From assembly GCF_002257585.1 (NCBI RefSeq), contig NZ_CP022743.1, positions 3,286,001 through 3,350,000 on the forward strand: a DNA stretch of 64,000 nt, written 5' to 3'. Both the position numbers and the translations under genes were made by a program. The notes under the pieces are model-generated. The model was given only the letters and a program-made list of their open reading frames with translations. It was not told the origin of the DNA and searched no databases. Source of the stretch: Mucilaginibacter xinganensis (GTDB taxonomy: Bacteria; Bacteroidota; Bacteroidia; Sphingobacteriales; Sphingobacteriaceae). Position 1 is the first letter of the stretch, and each line of letters starts with the position of its first letter. Shown here in pieces: positions 45,920 through 54,569 of this stretch.

Positions 45920-46789
45920 TTAAAAATCAAACCCGTCAAGGCCTACAACTGCCGAATCGCAAATATAAGTGGGTACGATGCCGGTAGAAGTGATTCGGTT
46001 ATCAGCGTCTTTGGGAAGCGTGTTGCCCGATAATACCAGCACTGTATCCAGCCCGAATTTATTACCGCCCAGAATATCAGTTTGCAACGTGTCCCCTACC
46101 ATCACAATTTGTTTTTTACTGATCGGCCGGTATTCGCGGATCAGGTCATAAGCAAACATAAACATTTGTGAGTCGGGCTTTCCAAACCTTATAAACTGTT
46201 TACCTATTATACTTTCTATCATGGCGGCTATACCACCTATTGCAATGCCAACATCGCTTAATGATACCGGGTAGGCCTTGTCAGTATTGGCAACAATAAC
46301 AGGAATGGTCCTTTTACGCAGGATATTGACCGTTTTATTCAGGTCATCGCACCAGTTAAAACCTTCATCATCCAAAAAAATCAGGGCATTTACCTTATCA
46401 ATATTATCCGCGTTAATTTGGCTGACAGGAAGGGTATGCAAGCCCGAACTGTCAATATAGTGCGACGATTCAGGCGTACCTAAAAAGGCAACAATTCCAT
46501 CATCCACCTTAAGGTCAAGGTATTCTTTAGTAAGCATCCCTGACGAAACAATCCGGTCATGGGTAATATGTTTTAACCCATGCCTGTGATAGCTCTCAGC
46601 CAGTTGTACCGGGCTGCGCGAGGCATCGTTGGTAACAATATAATATTCCTTGCCCTGGGCCTCCAGATAGTCGAATGTTTTATGGATGCCCGGCACAAGG
46701 CCCTGGTAAGTTTTAATTACGCCAAATGCATCAAAAAATATTATGTCGTATTTATCAATTATCGATTTAAAATTTTCAATGCGCTTCAT
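45920..46789 (-). CDS. HAD superfamily IIA hydrolase-like protein
   Basis: 289 residues of the HAD type with a IIA (NagD-like) cap. Motif I reads DIIFFDAFGVIKTYQG: nucleophile Asp20 is present, but the usual second Asp (acid/base) is Phe22, as in the DVWGV variant of the TIGR01459-like group. KEYYIVTNDASRS (motif II) and GKPDSQMFMFA plus MVGDTLQTDILGG (motifs III and IV) are intact. Phosphatase activity is therefore plausible but unproven. It lies downstream of the kinase-fold gene, separated by phrase repeats. Confidence 0.8.
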   Translation of the reverse strand: MKRIENFKSIIDKYDIIFFDAFGVIKTYQGLVPGIHKTFDYLEAQGKEYYIVTNDASRSPVQLAESYHRHGLKHITHDRIVSSGMLTKEYLDLKVDDGIVAFLGTPESSHYIDSSGLHTLPVSQINADNIDKVNALIFLDDEGFNWCDDLNKTVNILRKRTIPVIVANTDKAYPVSLSDVGIAIGGIAAMIESIIGKQFIRFGKPDSQMFMFAYDLIREYRPISKKQIVMVGDTLQTDILGGNKFGLDTVLVLSGNTLPKDADNRITSTGIVPTYICDSAVVGLDGFDF

Positions 46790-46790
46790 G

Positions 46791-46874
46791 TTAGAGATTA
46801 GAGGTTAGAGACCAGAGGTTAGTTATTTAAATCTTATTTTTTCTATGAGTAATCAACTATGAGCCATGAACTAC
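46791..46874. repeat. two phrase-type repeats between HAD and kinase-fold genes
   Basis: 46791-46822 is a degenerate tandem of TTAGAGR units (TTAGAGATTAGAGGTTAGAG...). 46843-46874 repeats CTATGAG/CAACTATGAGCCATGAAC-type units and reaches the stop codon of the kinase-fold gene. They are of the same style as the repeats at 17637 and 8190 but different in sequence. Confidence 0.65.
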
Positions 46875-47971
46875 AGTCCTAGCGCATCAATTATTTTCTC
46901 CGCATCAAAATCCCTGTCGACTGATGGCAGATAGATTTCAAAAGCTTCTGCCTGCAGCTTTTTGGCATACTGTTCATTAAAAAAGTATTTACCATCCTTA
47001 ATCACGTAATTTAAGATAAAAAAACGGTAAGCTTCCTTTAAAAATCTGATCTCGTCTGCTGTAATCGGATTTACTTTATGATATTCCTTTAAAAACAGGA
47101 TAAACCTGTCTTCCATCATCGTAGTTATCACATAACTAAAAACGGTACGGTCGCCCCTGTCGGAGCATACGCGGCTAAAAAAGTAAAAATCCAGGATCCG
47201 GTAACTCATCCTGAACCAGTCATAATCCCAGCGGGAGTAAAGTTCAAGATCAGGCGTTACTGAAAAATTACCAATGTTCCAGTCAATAAACACAGGGATG
47301 ATCTCGAAGGAAGACATGTTATATTTCGACCTGTTTTTGAGGAACAACTCGCAGTGATACTTCAAAAAATCAACCTGCATGGCCGATCCAAACTGTTTCT
47401 CATTGGTTTCCAGTTCACGCTGCAACGAAAAGATATCGGTCCGCAGCGTCTTTGACGATTTCGGCAGCACATTCTTAACCCTTGAGCAGGCTTTGTGAAA
47501 TTTACCCACCTGTTGCCCCAGTTTTATAATGTGGTGATCCTCAAGGCGGCGGGGCAACCTGTCAAGGATTCTTGTGGGGTTGTAAAAAACCACCCATGCA
47601 TCGGTTTTTCCCTGCTTGTACCGGTAAATATATACCCGGTTATTTTTAAGTAACGATTTTGAAAGTAAATTCTCAAAAGGGTAAAGCAGGTTATTTGATA
47701 ACGCATGAATAATGCGGTGATCCTCTTTAAAGTGCTCATATTTCCCAAAGTAAGCCAGCTTTGCTATAACAATATCGTCATCATGAAAAGTTATCCTGAA
47801 CACATGGTTGGTTGAAACCATGGCGCTGATATCCTCTATTTCTCTTATTGATTTTGACGCATCATATCCCTCCCACGCTTTTTTTAGTATAAAAGTGTAA
47901 TCCAACGGCGTCAATGCTTTTGCTTTCGACTTAAGCGGCTGCTCAAGTTCTGCAATGTGTATAGTACTCAT
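46871..47971 (-). CDS. APH-type kinase-fold protein of unknown substrate
   Basis: About 366 residues from the ATG at 47971 (the frame extends to a TTG at 47977). The aminoglycoside/choline-kinase-like fold is indicated by Lys71 in DIVIAKLAY, the catalytic loop FIDWNIGNFS (Asp230, Asn235; the usual His is Phe) and the metal-binding WDYDWFRMSYRILDF (Asp249/251). Catalytic residues are kept, so small-molecule phosphorylation is plausible. It starts seven bases after the GS-like gene, so they form an operon; the product of that ligase may be its substrate, but this is a guess. Confidence 0.7.
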   Translation of the reverse strand: MSTIHIAELEQPLKSKAKALTPLDYTFILKKAWEGYDASKSIREIEDISAMVSTNHVFRITFHDDDIVIAKLAYFGKYEHFKEDHRIIHALSNNLLYPFENLLSKSLLKNNRVYIYRYKQGKTDAWVVFYNPTRILDRLPRRLEDHHIIKLGQQVGKFHKACSRVKNVLPKSSKTLRTDIFSLQRELETNEKQFGSAMQVDFLKYHCELFLKNRSKYNMSSFEIIPVFIDWNIGNFSVTPDLELYSRWDYDWFRMSYRILDFYFFSRVCSDRGDRTVFSYVITTMMEDRFILFLKEYHKVNPITADEIRFLKEAYRFFILNYVIKDGKYFFNEQYAKKLQAEAFEIYLPSVDRDFDAEKIIDALGL

Positions 47972-47977
47972 TATCAA

Positions 47978-49375
47978 TTATATTATCTCGAAGTATCTTT
48001 TTAACTCCCAGTCAGTTACGCTTTTACCAAACTGGCGGCATTCCCATAAACGGGTATTTGTAAAATGATCAACAAAGGCATCTCCGAACATCTCTTTAGC
48101 CAGGGCTGAATCTTTCATTAAATTGGTCGCATCATAAAGGTTTGCTGAAAGGCTGCCATTTCTCGTATCCTGGTAACCGTTGCCAACCGTTGCCGGGATA
48201 TTTAACGGTAACTTGTTTTTGATACCATATAACCCCGATGCCAGTGCTGCTGCCATGGCAATGTACGGATTGGTATCTGATCCGGGAATCCGCGTTTCCA
48301 AACGGGTATAATTTTCAGACGTGTGGATTACCCTGAGCGCCGTTGTGCGGTTATCAATACCCCAGGTTACTGTAGTTGGAGCCCAGGCACCCTCAACCAA
48401 ACGTTTGTAGCTATTAATAGTTGGTGCATACATCGGTAAAATTTGCGGCAGGCAATGTAACTGCCCTGCAAGGTAATGCTTATGCAAATCACTCATATTG
48501 TATTCATCATCAGCACTATAAAACAGGTTTTTAGATTGATCCTTCGTCCAAAGACTTTGATGGATATGTCCGCTGCAACCGGGTAAATTTTCGTTCCATT
48601 TGGCCATAAACGTTGCCATTATCCCATGCTTGTTAGCTATTTCTTTTACCGCTGTTTTAAATAAAACCGCTTTATCAGCGGCTGCCAGCACATGGTCATG
48701 CAATATTGCGGCCTCATAAACCCCAGGGCCGGTTTCTGTATGCAAACCTTCCAGCGGAACGTCAAATTGCAGAAGCAGGTCGAACAGGTCATTATAAAAC
48801 TCATCATTTAAAGATGTACGTAATATAGAATAGCCAAACATGCCGGGTGTAAGATTCTCCAGGTTGGTAAAGCTTTTTTCTTTTAAACTTTGCGGTGTTT
48901 CACTAAAATTGAACCATTCAAATTCCTGCGCAAACTCCGGGTGATAACCCAGGTCATCGCATTGTTTGGCAATCCGTTTTAGCAGACTCCGTCCGCAGGC
49001 CGGCAGGTCATTTCCATCGGCTTTACTAAAATCACCCAAAAAGAACGGGATATTCTCATCCCAGGGAACCGTTCTGAAGGTTGAAAGGTCAATGCGGCAT
49101 AGCTGATCTGGATAGCCGGTGTGCCAGCCGGTAAGTTTCACGTTATCATAACAGGCATCGCTGCTGTCCCAGCCCCAAACCACGTCACAAAATCCATAGC
49201 CACCTTCCAGCCCGTCCATAAATTTTTTAAGATGAATTACCTTCCCCCGCAAAACGCCGTCGATATCAGCAAATGCAAACTTTATCTTTTTTATATCGTT
49301 TTCCTTAAGGTAGGCTATGATCTGATCTTCGTTCATAAGGCGTAGCATAATTGATGGCGGCAATTTAAGCAACAT
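47978..49375 (-). CDS. glutamine-synthetase-like gamma-glutamyl ligase
   Basis: 465 residues of the GS superfamily, but not the housekeeping enzyme. It has FAFADIDGVLRGKVI (N-terminal beta-grasp), TETGPGVYEAAI, GCSGHIHQSLW, NSYKRLVEGAWAPTTVTWGIDNRTTALRV and ETRIPGSDTNPYIAMAAAL. The W-A-P-T and GIDNRTTALR variants resemble gamma-glutamylpolyamine or gamma-glutamyl-amine synthetases (PuuA/GlnA3-like). Starts at 49375, 49348 or 49336 (MNEDQIIAY) are all ATG; the last fits the family best. The divergent neighbour is a gamma-glutamylcyclotransferase, which hydrolyses such products. Confidence 0.8.
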   Translation of the reverse strand: MLLKLPPSIMLRLMNEDQIIAYLKENDIKKIKFAFADIDGVLRGKVIHLKKFMDGLEGGYGFCDVVWGWDSSDACYDNVKLTGWHTGYPDQLCRIDLSTFRTVPWDENIPFFLGDFSKADGNDLPACGRSLLKRIAKQCDDLGYHPEFAQEFEWFNFSETPQSLKEKSFTNLENLTPGMFGYSILRTSLNDEFYNDLFDLLLQFDVPLEGLHTETGPGVYEAAILHDHVLAAADKAVLFKTAVKEIANKHGIMATFMAKWNENLPGCSGHIHQSLWTKDQSKNLFYSADDEYNMSDLHKHYLAGQLHCLPQILPMYAPTINSYKRLVEGAWAPTTVTWGIDNRTTALRVIHTSENYTRLETRIPGSDTNPYIAMAAALASGLYGIKNKLPLNIPATVGNGYQDTRNGSLSANLYDATNLMKDSALAKEMFGDAFVDHFTNTRLWECRQFGKSVTDWELKRYFEII

Positions 49376-49451
49376 AAATTTAATGCTTAAATTAAAATTG
49401 TCACATTACCTATACGCGCGGCCCGGTATCTTTGTTTAAGCTAATTTAACT

Positions 49452-49850
49452 ATGGAAGAAATTTGCAGCTATTTATTTGTTTACGGTTCCCTTTTAGATG
49501 ATAAAAATAAATTTGCCATTTACCTGAAAGACAATTGCACATTTTATGCAGATGGAAAACTTACCGGCAAACTGTATGACATTGGTGAATACCCCGGCGC
49601 TATCTTACAAACTGAGGATGCAAACTATGTTCACGGAAAAGTTTTTTTGATAAACAAACCACAGGCGTTGTTTGAGCAGTTAGATGATTATGAAGGATAC
49701 GGGGAAACACAACCCCAGCCAAACGAGTTTATAAGGGTATTGGCAGATATAGCGGTTGAAGCGGAATTATTGCGCTGCTGGACTTACCTGTATAATTTGC
49801 CCGTTGAAGAATTTAAGCAGATTGTATCAGGAAATTATTTCGATCAGTAA
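49452..49850 (+). CDS. gamma-glutamylcyclotransferase family protein
   Basis: 132 residues with the GGCT/AIG2 fold: SYLFVYGSLLDDKN (substrate-binding YGSL) near the N-terminus, GKLYDIGEYPGAIL, VHGKVFLI and QLDDYEGYG, where the catalytic Glu is expected in LDDYEGY. Members release 5-oxoproline from gamma-glutamyl-amines or dipeptides. It is transcribed divergently from the GS-like ligase, suggesting opposing reactions on one gamma-glutamyl compound. Confidence 0.85.
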   Translation: MEEICSYLFVYGSLLDDKNKFAIYLKDNCTFYADGKLTGKLYDIGEYPGAILQTEDANYVHGKVFLINKPQALFEQLDDYEGYGETQPQPNEFIRVLADIAVEAELLRCWTYLYNLPVEEFKQIVSGNYFDQ

Positions 49851-49884
49851 AAAAAATCCCCGGGCATTTTACTGCCAGGGGATT
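49849..49884 (-). terminator. intrinsic terminator of the glutamine synthetase gene
   Basis: AATCCCCGGGC (49855-49865), an eight-base loop and GCCAGGGGATT pair with one mismatch. On the minus strand the stem is followed by a run of at least six T. It also lies against the end of the GGCT gene. Confidence 0.75.
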
Positions 49885-49910
49885 AGAACATATTTAGTTT
49901 AGTTAGGAAA

Positions 49911-50921
49911 TTAAAGCACAGCCGATTTAACGGTTTTTATAATAACGGCAGCTACTTTGTACGGATCAGCAGCCGAGTTAGGGCGACGATCTTCCAGGTA
50001 GCCGTTCCAGCCTTTTTGTACAGTGTAAAGCGGGATGCGGATTGATGCACCACGATCAGAAACACCGTAGCTGTAATCGTGAATTGAAGCCGTTTCGTGT
50101 TTACCGGTTAAACGCAATTCATTGTGCGCTCCATAGACAGCGATACACTCAGCCACAGCCGGACGGAAAGCTTCGCAAATTTTATCGTAAGTTTCTTTGC
50201 TTCCTGCAGTTCTTAAAGTAGTGTTTGAGAAGTTAGCGTGCATGCCTGAACCATTCCAGTCTAATTCACCCAATGGTTTGCAATGCCAGTTGATAGACAC
50301 ACCATGCGCTTCACCTATTCTTTCTAATAAATAACGGGCAACCCAAATTTGGTCACCGGCTTCTTTAGCACCTTTAGCGAAGATCTGGAACTCCCACTGA
50401 CCTGCTGCAACTTCTGCGTTGATACCTTCAACGTTTAAACCAGCCTCAAGGCAAACGTCTAAATGCTCTTCAACAATGTCACGACCGAAAGCGTTGTTTG
50501 CACCTACTGAGCAATAGTATGGACCCTGCGGACCTGGGTAGCCACCAGCCGGGAAACCAAGCGGTTTGTTTGTTTCCGGATCCCATAAAAAGTATTCCTG
50601 CTCAAAACCAAACCAGAAATCGTTGTCATCATCCTGGATCAGCGCACGGCCATTCGACTCGTGAGGTTTACCGGTTGAATCAAGTACTTCACACATTACC
50701 AGGTAAGCATCAAGCCTTCCCGGGTCTTTACAAATAAAAACAGGTTTCAGGATACAATCAGACGAGCCGCCTGGTGCCTGCTCGGTTGATGAACCGTCAA
50801 AACTCCAATTCGGACAGTCTTCTAATTTACCGCTGAAATCTTTCTCAATTTTTGTTTTGCTGCGCAGGCTTTGTGTTGGTTTGTAGCCATCAAGCCAGAT
50901 GTACTCGAGTTTAGTTGCCAT
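49911..50921 (-). CDS. glnII: glutamine synthetase, GSII (eukaryotic-like) type
   Basis: 336 residues, the length of the short GSII group. LEYIWLDGYKPTQSLRSKTK, WSFDGSSTEQAPGGSSDC, FGFEQEYFLWDP, GAHNELRLTGKHETASIHDYSYGVSDRGASIRIP and YLEDRRPNSAADPYKVA are all diagnostic, with the metal-binding Glu residues present. It makes glutamine from glutamate, ammonia and ATP. It is monocistronic with its own terminator and a 627-base divergent upstream region, suggesting strong regulation by nitrogen, though no operator is evident. Confidence 0.95.
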   Translation of the reverse strand: MATKLEYIWLDGYKPTQSLRSKTKIEKDFSGKLEDCPNWSFDGSSTEQAPGGSSDCILKPVFICKDPGRLDAYLVMCEVLDSTGKPHESNGRALIQDDDNDFWFGFEQEYFLWDPETNKPLGFPAGGYPGPQGPYYCSVGANNAFGRDIVEEHLDVCLEAGLNVEGINAEVAAGQWEFQIFAKGAKEAGDQIWVARYLLERIGEAHGVSINWHCKPLGELDWNGSGMHANFSNTTLRTAGSKETYDKICEAFRPAVAECIAVYGAHNELRLTGKHETASIHDYSYGVSDRGASIRIPLYTVQKGWNGYLEDRRPNSAADPYKVAAVIIKTVKSAVL

Positions 50922-51548
50922 TGTTTAATGAATTTATAAAATAGGGTTGAAATCTTGTTTTTTGTATTTTTCTCTACAAATATTGATGCGAATTTAAATT
51001 ATTTTTACAAATTTCATCATAAAATGTTAAAAAAATTCTAATTTTTTTCGAAAACATACATTTATAGTACGAAAATGCACAAAAATTAAAAAACATTTCT
51101 TTTGTTATTAACAATGAATTAAAAAACGATATAAAAAGGCAAAACCAGCTTGCAAATACTCATTTTTTGCAATTTTAATAAAAACATAACAACCATTCAG
51201 TTATTTTAGTAGCTCAAAACTGCATTTTCCCGCTTTTTTAATCCGCTTATCATTAGTATTCATTGTAAAAAACGGCAATCAACAGTGTTTTTTAATTATC
51301 ACTGCCTTTTGCTGTTATTATATCGCCTTTTCACTTGTTTATTGCAACCAGAAATCAATATTTCAAAATCAGGAACCCAGGGCACATATTGCACTTTTTT
51401 TACACAGGAAAAAATATAAATCTCTATCTTCGGCCAGTTTATTTATCCACCCGTGAAAATAAGCTATACATGAAAACCATTGTGAGCAGCTAACAAATAA
51501 ACCAACGCTCATAATAGCTTAATGGCAAATTAAAAACAAACTAAAATT
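50922..51548. other. long divergent intergenic region between glutamine synthetase and mdh
   Basis: 627 bases, very AT-rich, with no frame of substance. It should hold the two divergent promoters. TATCTTCG at 51425-51432 is a -7-like match 117 bases before mdh, which leaves a long 5' leader. I find no tRNA, riboswitch or conserved repeat. Confidence 0.5.
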
Positions 51549-52487
51549 ATGAAAATAACTGTTGTTGGTGCCGGGGCTGTAGGCGCTACCTGCGCGGATA
51601 ATATCGCGAGGAAAGAATTGGCCGAAGAACTTATTTTATTAGACATCCGCGAAGGTTTTGCTGAAGGCAAGGCTATTGATATGATGCAAACATCTGCTCT
51701 TTTAGGTTTTGATACCAAAATTAAAGGTGTTACCAATGATTACGCCGCTACTGCTGATTCAGAAGTGGTAGTTATTACTTCGGGCCTGCCGCGCAAGCCC
51801 GGAATGACACGTGAAGAACTTATTGGCACCAACGCTAATATTGTTAAAAGCGTTACCGAAAATATCTTAAAATATTCTCCCAATACCATTATCATCGTAG
51901 TTTCTAACCCGATGGATACCATGAACTACCTTACCCTGAAAACTTCAGGCTTACCTAAAAATCGTATTTTAGGTATGGGCGGCGCACTGGATTCAGCAAG
52001 GTTTAAATATTACCTGAGCCAGGAATTAGGCTGTTCACCTGCAGATCTTAACGCTGTTGTTATTGGTGGCCACGGTGATACTACCATGATCCCGTTAATT
52101 AACCACGCTACATGGAACAGCATCCCTGTAACCCAACTGTTAAGCAAAGAGCAGCAGGATAAAGTGGTTGCAGCAACAATGGTTGGCGGTGCTACTTTAA
52201 CCAAGCTAATCGGTACATCTGCATGGTATGCACCAGGCGCTGGTACTGCTGCAATGGTGGAAAGCATTGTACGCGATGAGAAAAAACTAATCTCGTGCGG
52301 TGTTGCACTTGACGGCGAATACGGCCAAAAAGATATCTCCCTGGTGGTTCCGGTTATATTGGGCAAGGGCGGATTTGAAAAGATCCTCGACTTTAAATTA
52401 AGCGATGCTGAACAGGCCGAGTTTAACAAAAGCGCTGATGCCGTACGCAACATGAACCAGGTTTTGGTTGATACCGGCGTTATTTAA
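51549..52487 (+). CDS. mdh: malate dehydrogenase
   Basis: 312 residues of the LDH-like MDH type. The NAD loop VVGAGAVGATCADN (5-18), the substrate-binding Arg residues in SGLPRKPGMTREEL (R82, R88) and the catalytic His175 in IGGHGDTTMIP are all present. It oxidises malate to oxaloacetate in the TCA cycle, in the cytoplasm. It is followed by a perfect 21-pair terminator and is monocistronic. Confidence 0.96.
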   Translation: MKITVVGAGAVGATCADNIARKELAEELILLDIREGFAEGKAIDMMQTSALLGFDTKIKGVTNDYAATADSEVVVITSGLPRKPGMTREELIGTNANIVKSVTENILKYSPNTIIIVVSNPMDTMNYLTLKTSGLPKNRILGMGGALDSARFKYYLSQELGCSPADLNAVVIGGHGDTTMIPLINHATWNSIPVTQLLSKEQQDKVVAATMVGGATLTKLIGTSAWYAPGAGTAAMVESIVRDEKKLISCGVALDGEYGQKDISLVVPVILGKGGFEKILDFKLSDAEQAEFNKSADAVRNMNQVLVDTGVI

Positions 52488-52499
52488 TATTACTATAAA

Positions 52500-52545
52500 C
52501 CAACAAAAAAGGCTTTCACCTGTCGGTGAAAGCCTTTTTTGTTGG
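52500..52545. terminator. bidirectional intrinsic terminator after mdh
   Basis: CCAACAAAAAAGGCTTTCAC and its exact complement form a 21-pair stem with a TGTC loop and T-rich flanks on both strands. It serves mdh and the convergent TonB-domain gene. Confidence 0.92.
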
Positions 52546-52546
52546 T

Positions 52547-53497
52547 TTAATTTGATAAAGTAAAAGTTATTGGAACACTATGGGCTGCACGAACAGGCCG
52601 GCCATTTTTAAGAGCGGGTTTCCACGGTGATGAAAGCCTTACAGCACTTATTGCTTCATTATCACAGACACTTCCGATACCTTTTTTCACCTTAATGTCT
52701 GTTAAGGTTCCATCCTTCTCAACCACAAAACTCACTATTACTTTACCCTGTATGTTGTTTTCTCTTGCAATTGCAGGATAATGCATAGTTTTACCTAAAA
52801 ATCCTCCAAATGCCGGCATTCCACCCGGAAATTCAGGCACCACGTCAACCGGAAGAAATACACCCTGACTATCACCTCCGGCCGAATTTGTTGATATCAG
52901 CAATCCATTTTTATAGGTCTTTATAAACATAATTGAATCGCTGCTTCTTTCACGCCACTCTCCCGCCCTAAAACCGCTGTCTATTTTCCCCTGGCTAATT
53001 GTGGCGCTAAAATCATCATTAAACTGAATCCAGTCGCCTTTGCCGTCTTCCGCTAAAACTTTCCCCGTTGAGTCCCGGCAATCGTTATATAACACCTTCC
53101 CATCCGGAAAATAATTGGTTGAATTATAAAATTTTCCGTTCGGATAATATTCAACCTGGTGCCCTGTTGGCACACCGTATTCAAATTCACCTGTCTTTCT
53201 TTTCTTCCCGGTTGGGTAATATGCCACGTAACGTCCGTGGTATTGAAGGTTAAGATCGTTGGTTTTTGAATTGGTGACCAATCTAACCTTCCCATTTTTA
53301 TAATACTCAAAAACCTGGTACAGGTTCTTATCAATGCTTGTATCCGGAGGCAAAACAGCCATGGAGTAATCTGCGCTATCCTTTGTTGAAACCAGTTTAC
53401 CATTATTTTTCAGGTAATAAACAAGCCCGACGTTTTGTGCATCCGCCCCGGAAAAAATCAGAAAAGTAAGTAATAAAGCAAGTATAACTTTACGCAT
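52547..53497 (-). CDS. periplasmic protein with MORN-like repeats and a TonB C-terminal domain
   Basis: 316 residues with a signal peptide ending GADA. Residues 60-200 hold repeated short YYPNGK/YYKNGK-type motifs (MORN-like/YwqK antitoxin-like repeats, e.g. YYPTGKKRKTGEF, EYYPNGKFYNSTNYF). The C-terminal 80 residues are a TonB domain: PEFPGGMPAFGGFL, ARENNIQGKVIVSFVVEKDGTLTDI and AVRLSSPWKPALKNGRPV. There is no TonB transmembrane-Pro spacer, so it may bind outer-membrane receptors without energising them. Function is unknown. Confidence 0.8.
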   Translation of the reverse strand: MRKVILALLLTFLIFSGADAQNVGLVYYLKNNGKLVSTKDSADYSMAVLPPDTSIDKNLYQVFEYYKNGKVRLVTNSKTNDLNLQYHGRYVAYYPTGKKRKTGEFEYGVPTGHQVEYYPNGKFYNSTNYFPDGKVLYNDCRDSTGKVLAEDGKGDWIQFNDDFSATISQGKIDSGFRAGEWRERSSDSIMFIKTYKNGLLISTNSAGGDSQGVFLPVDVVPEFPGGMPAFGGFLGKTMHYPAIARENNIQGKVIVSFVVEKDGTLTDIKVKKGIGSVCDNEAISAVRLSSPWKPALKNGRPVRAAHSVPITFTLSN

Positions 53498-53641
53498 AGA
53501 TACAATTTGAGGATGAAGATAACACTTGTTTGCCTATTATTAACAAGGTCATATTCACCTATTGATGATACATTAAAGATATGCCCCGATTGTTGAGCCC
53601 TTTATTTGATTCCATTTTGTATCTAATTAAATTATTAAAAA

Positions 53642-54499
53642 TTAGCCCTGGTAAGCCATTGATTTTGAAAGTTCCTCGTTCATCCGGTACTCTTTATCCA
53701 GCGAAGCAAGTTTAGCCATTGCCCTGCTGTAGGCATCCTCTCCCAGTAACAAATGGACGGGAGGGTTATCTTCATCGGCAATTTTGATCATTGCAGCAGC
53801 CGCTTTTTCGGGATCGCCAACTTGTTTGCCATCCATTTGCAAATACCTGGCATGGATACTTCTGACATCCTGGTATTCGTCAATCGGATGCTTGGTCATT
53901 ACCAGCGAATCAGGCGTAAGAAAATTGGTACGGAAGGCGCCTGGCGCCACAACGGTAACTTTTATGCCTAAAGCCTTTACATCTTCAGCCAAAACTTCCG
54001 ACAGGCCAACAACCGCAAATTTAGCAGCAGCATACAAGGCCCAGCCTATCCCCGGGGCTATCCCCGCTATTGACGAAATATTAATGATATGTCCTGATTT
54101 CTGTTCCCGCATAAATGGCATCACCGCGCGAATAACGTTCAAGGTACCGAATACGTTGATATCAAAAGCTTCACGGGCTTCGGCATCCGTTAGTTCTTCA
54201 ATACTGCCGCCAATGCCATAGCCTGCGTTGTTAATAACTACATCAATTTGTTTAAAGGTATTATAGGTAGTTTGTATGGCTTCTGCCACACTTTTATCAT
54301 CGGCCAGGTTAACGTACAGGGGTAAAAAATTATCAGAAACATCTCCTACTGCTTTAACAAGGCTGGCTACGTACCTGGAGGTTGCGGCTACCTTTTCGCC
54401 GGCAGCTAATAATTGTTTAACAAGGCTTAACCCAAACCCTTTGGACGCACCCGTTATAAACCATACTTTTTTGCTTTCCATAATCTTGTTGTTTTTCAT
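53642..54499 (-). CDS. SDR oxidoreductase, module 1
   Basis: 285 residues of the classical SDR type with TGASKGFG, NNAGYG, SSIAG and YAAAK, so all catalytic residues are present. The C-terminal extension (HLLLGEDAYSRAMAKLASLD) is typical of the YusZ/YohF-like oxidoreductases. An ATG at 54481 (MESKKVW) is an equally good start. It lies 64 bases downstream of an AraC-type regulator, and this regulator/SDR pair has a paralogous pair at 57451-59224. Confidence 0.85.
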   Translation of the reverse strand: MKNNKIMESKKVWFITGASKGFGLSLVKQLLAAGEKVAATSRYVASLVKAVGDVSDNFLPLYVNLADDKSVAEAIQTTYNTFKQIDVVINNAGYGIGGSIEELTDAEAREAFDINVFGTLNVIRAVMPFMREQKSGHIINISSIAGIAPGIGWALYAAAKFAVVGLSEVLAEDVKALGIKVTVVAPGAFRTNFLTPDSLVMTKHPIDEYQDVRSIHARYLQMDGKQVGDPEKAAAAMIKIADEDNPPVHLLLGEDAYSRAMAKLASLDKEYRMNEELSKSMAYQG

Positions 54500-54540
54500 A
54501 AAACAAAATTACAGCGAAACCAAGGGCAACCGCTTGCATC

Positions 54541-54569
54541 ATTCAAACCAATACTTACAAAATTCAAAC
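54541..54569 (-). promoter_or_regulatory. AraC/SDR shared element, copy at module 1 SDR
   Basis: On the plus strand this contains two ATTCAAAC direct repeats at 54541-54548 and 54562-54569, 21 bases apart (two helical turns), with CCAAT...TTACAAAATTCAAAC. It matches 58282-58309 at all but a few positions and lies about 40-70 bases before the SDR start, overlapping the regulator stop. Confidence 0.65.

Noticed and set aside
46871..47971. Aminoglycoside resistance gene
   Set aside because: The protein has an APH-like fold but is large and lacks close aminoglycoside-kinase motifs; its operon with a GS-like ligase suggests a metabolic role.
50922..51548. Hidden small RNA or riboswitch in the long glnII-mdh gap
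   Set aside because: The sequence is uniformly AT-rich and I could not find a stable conserved-looking fold or terminator within it.
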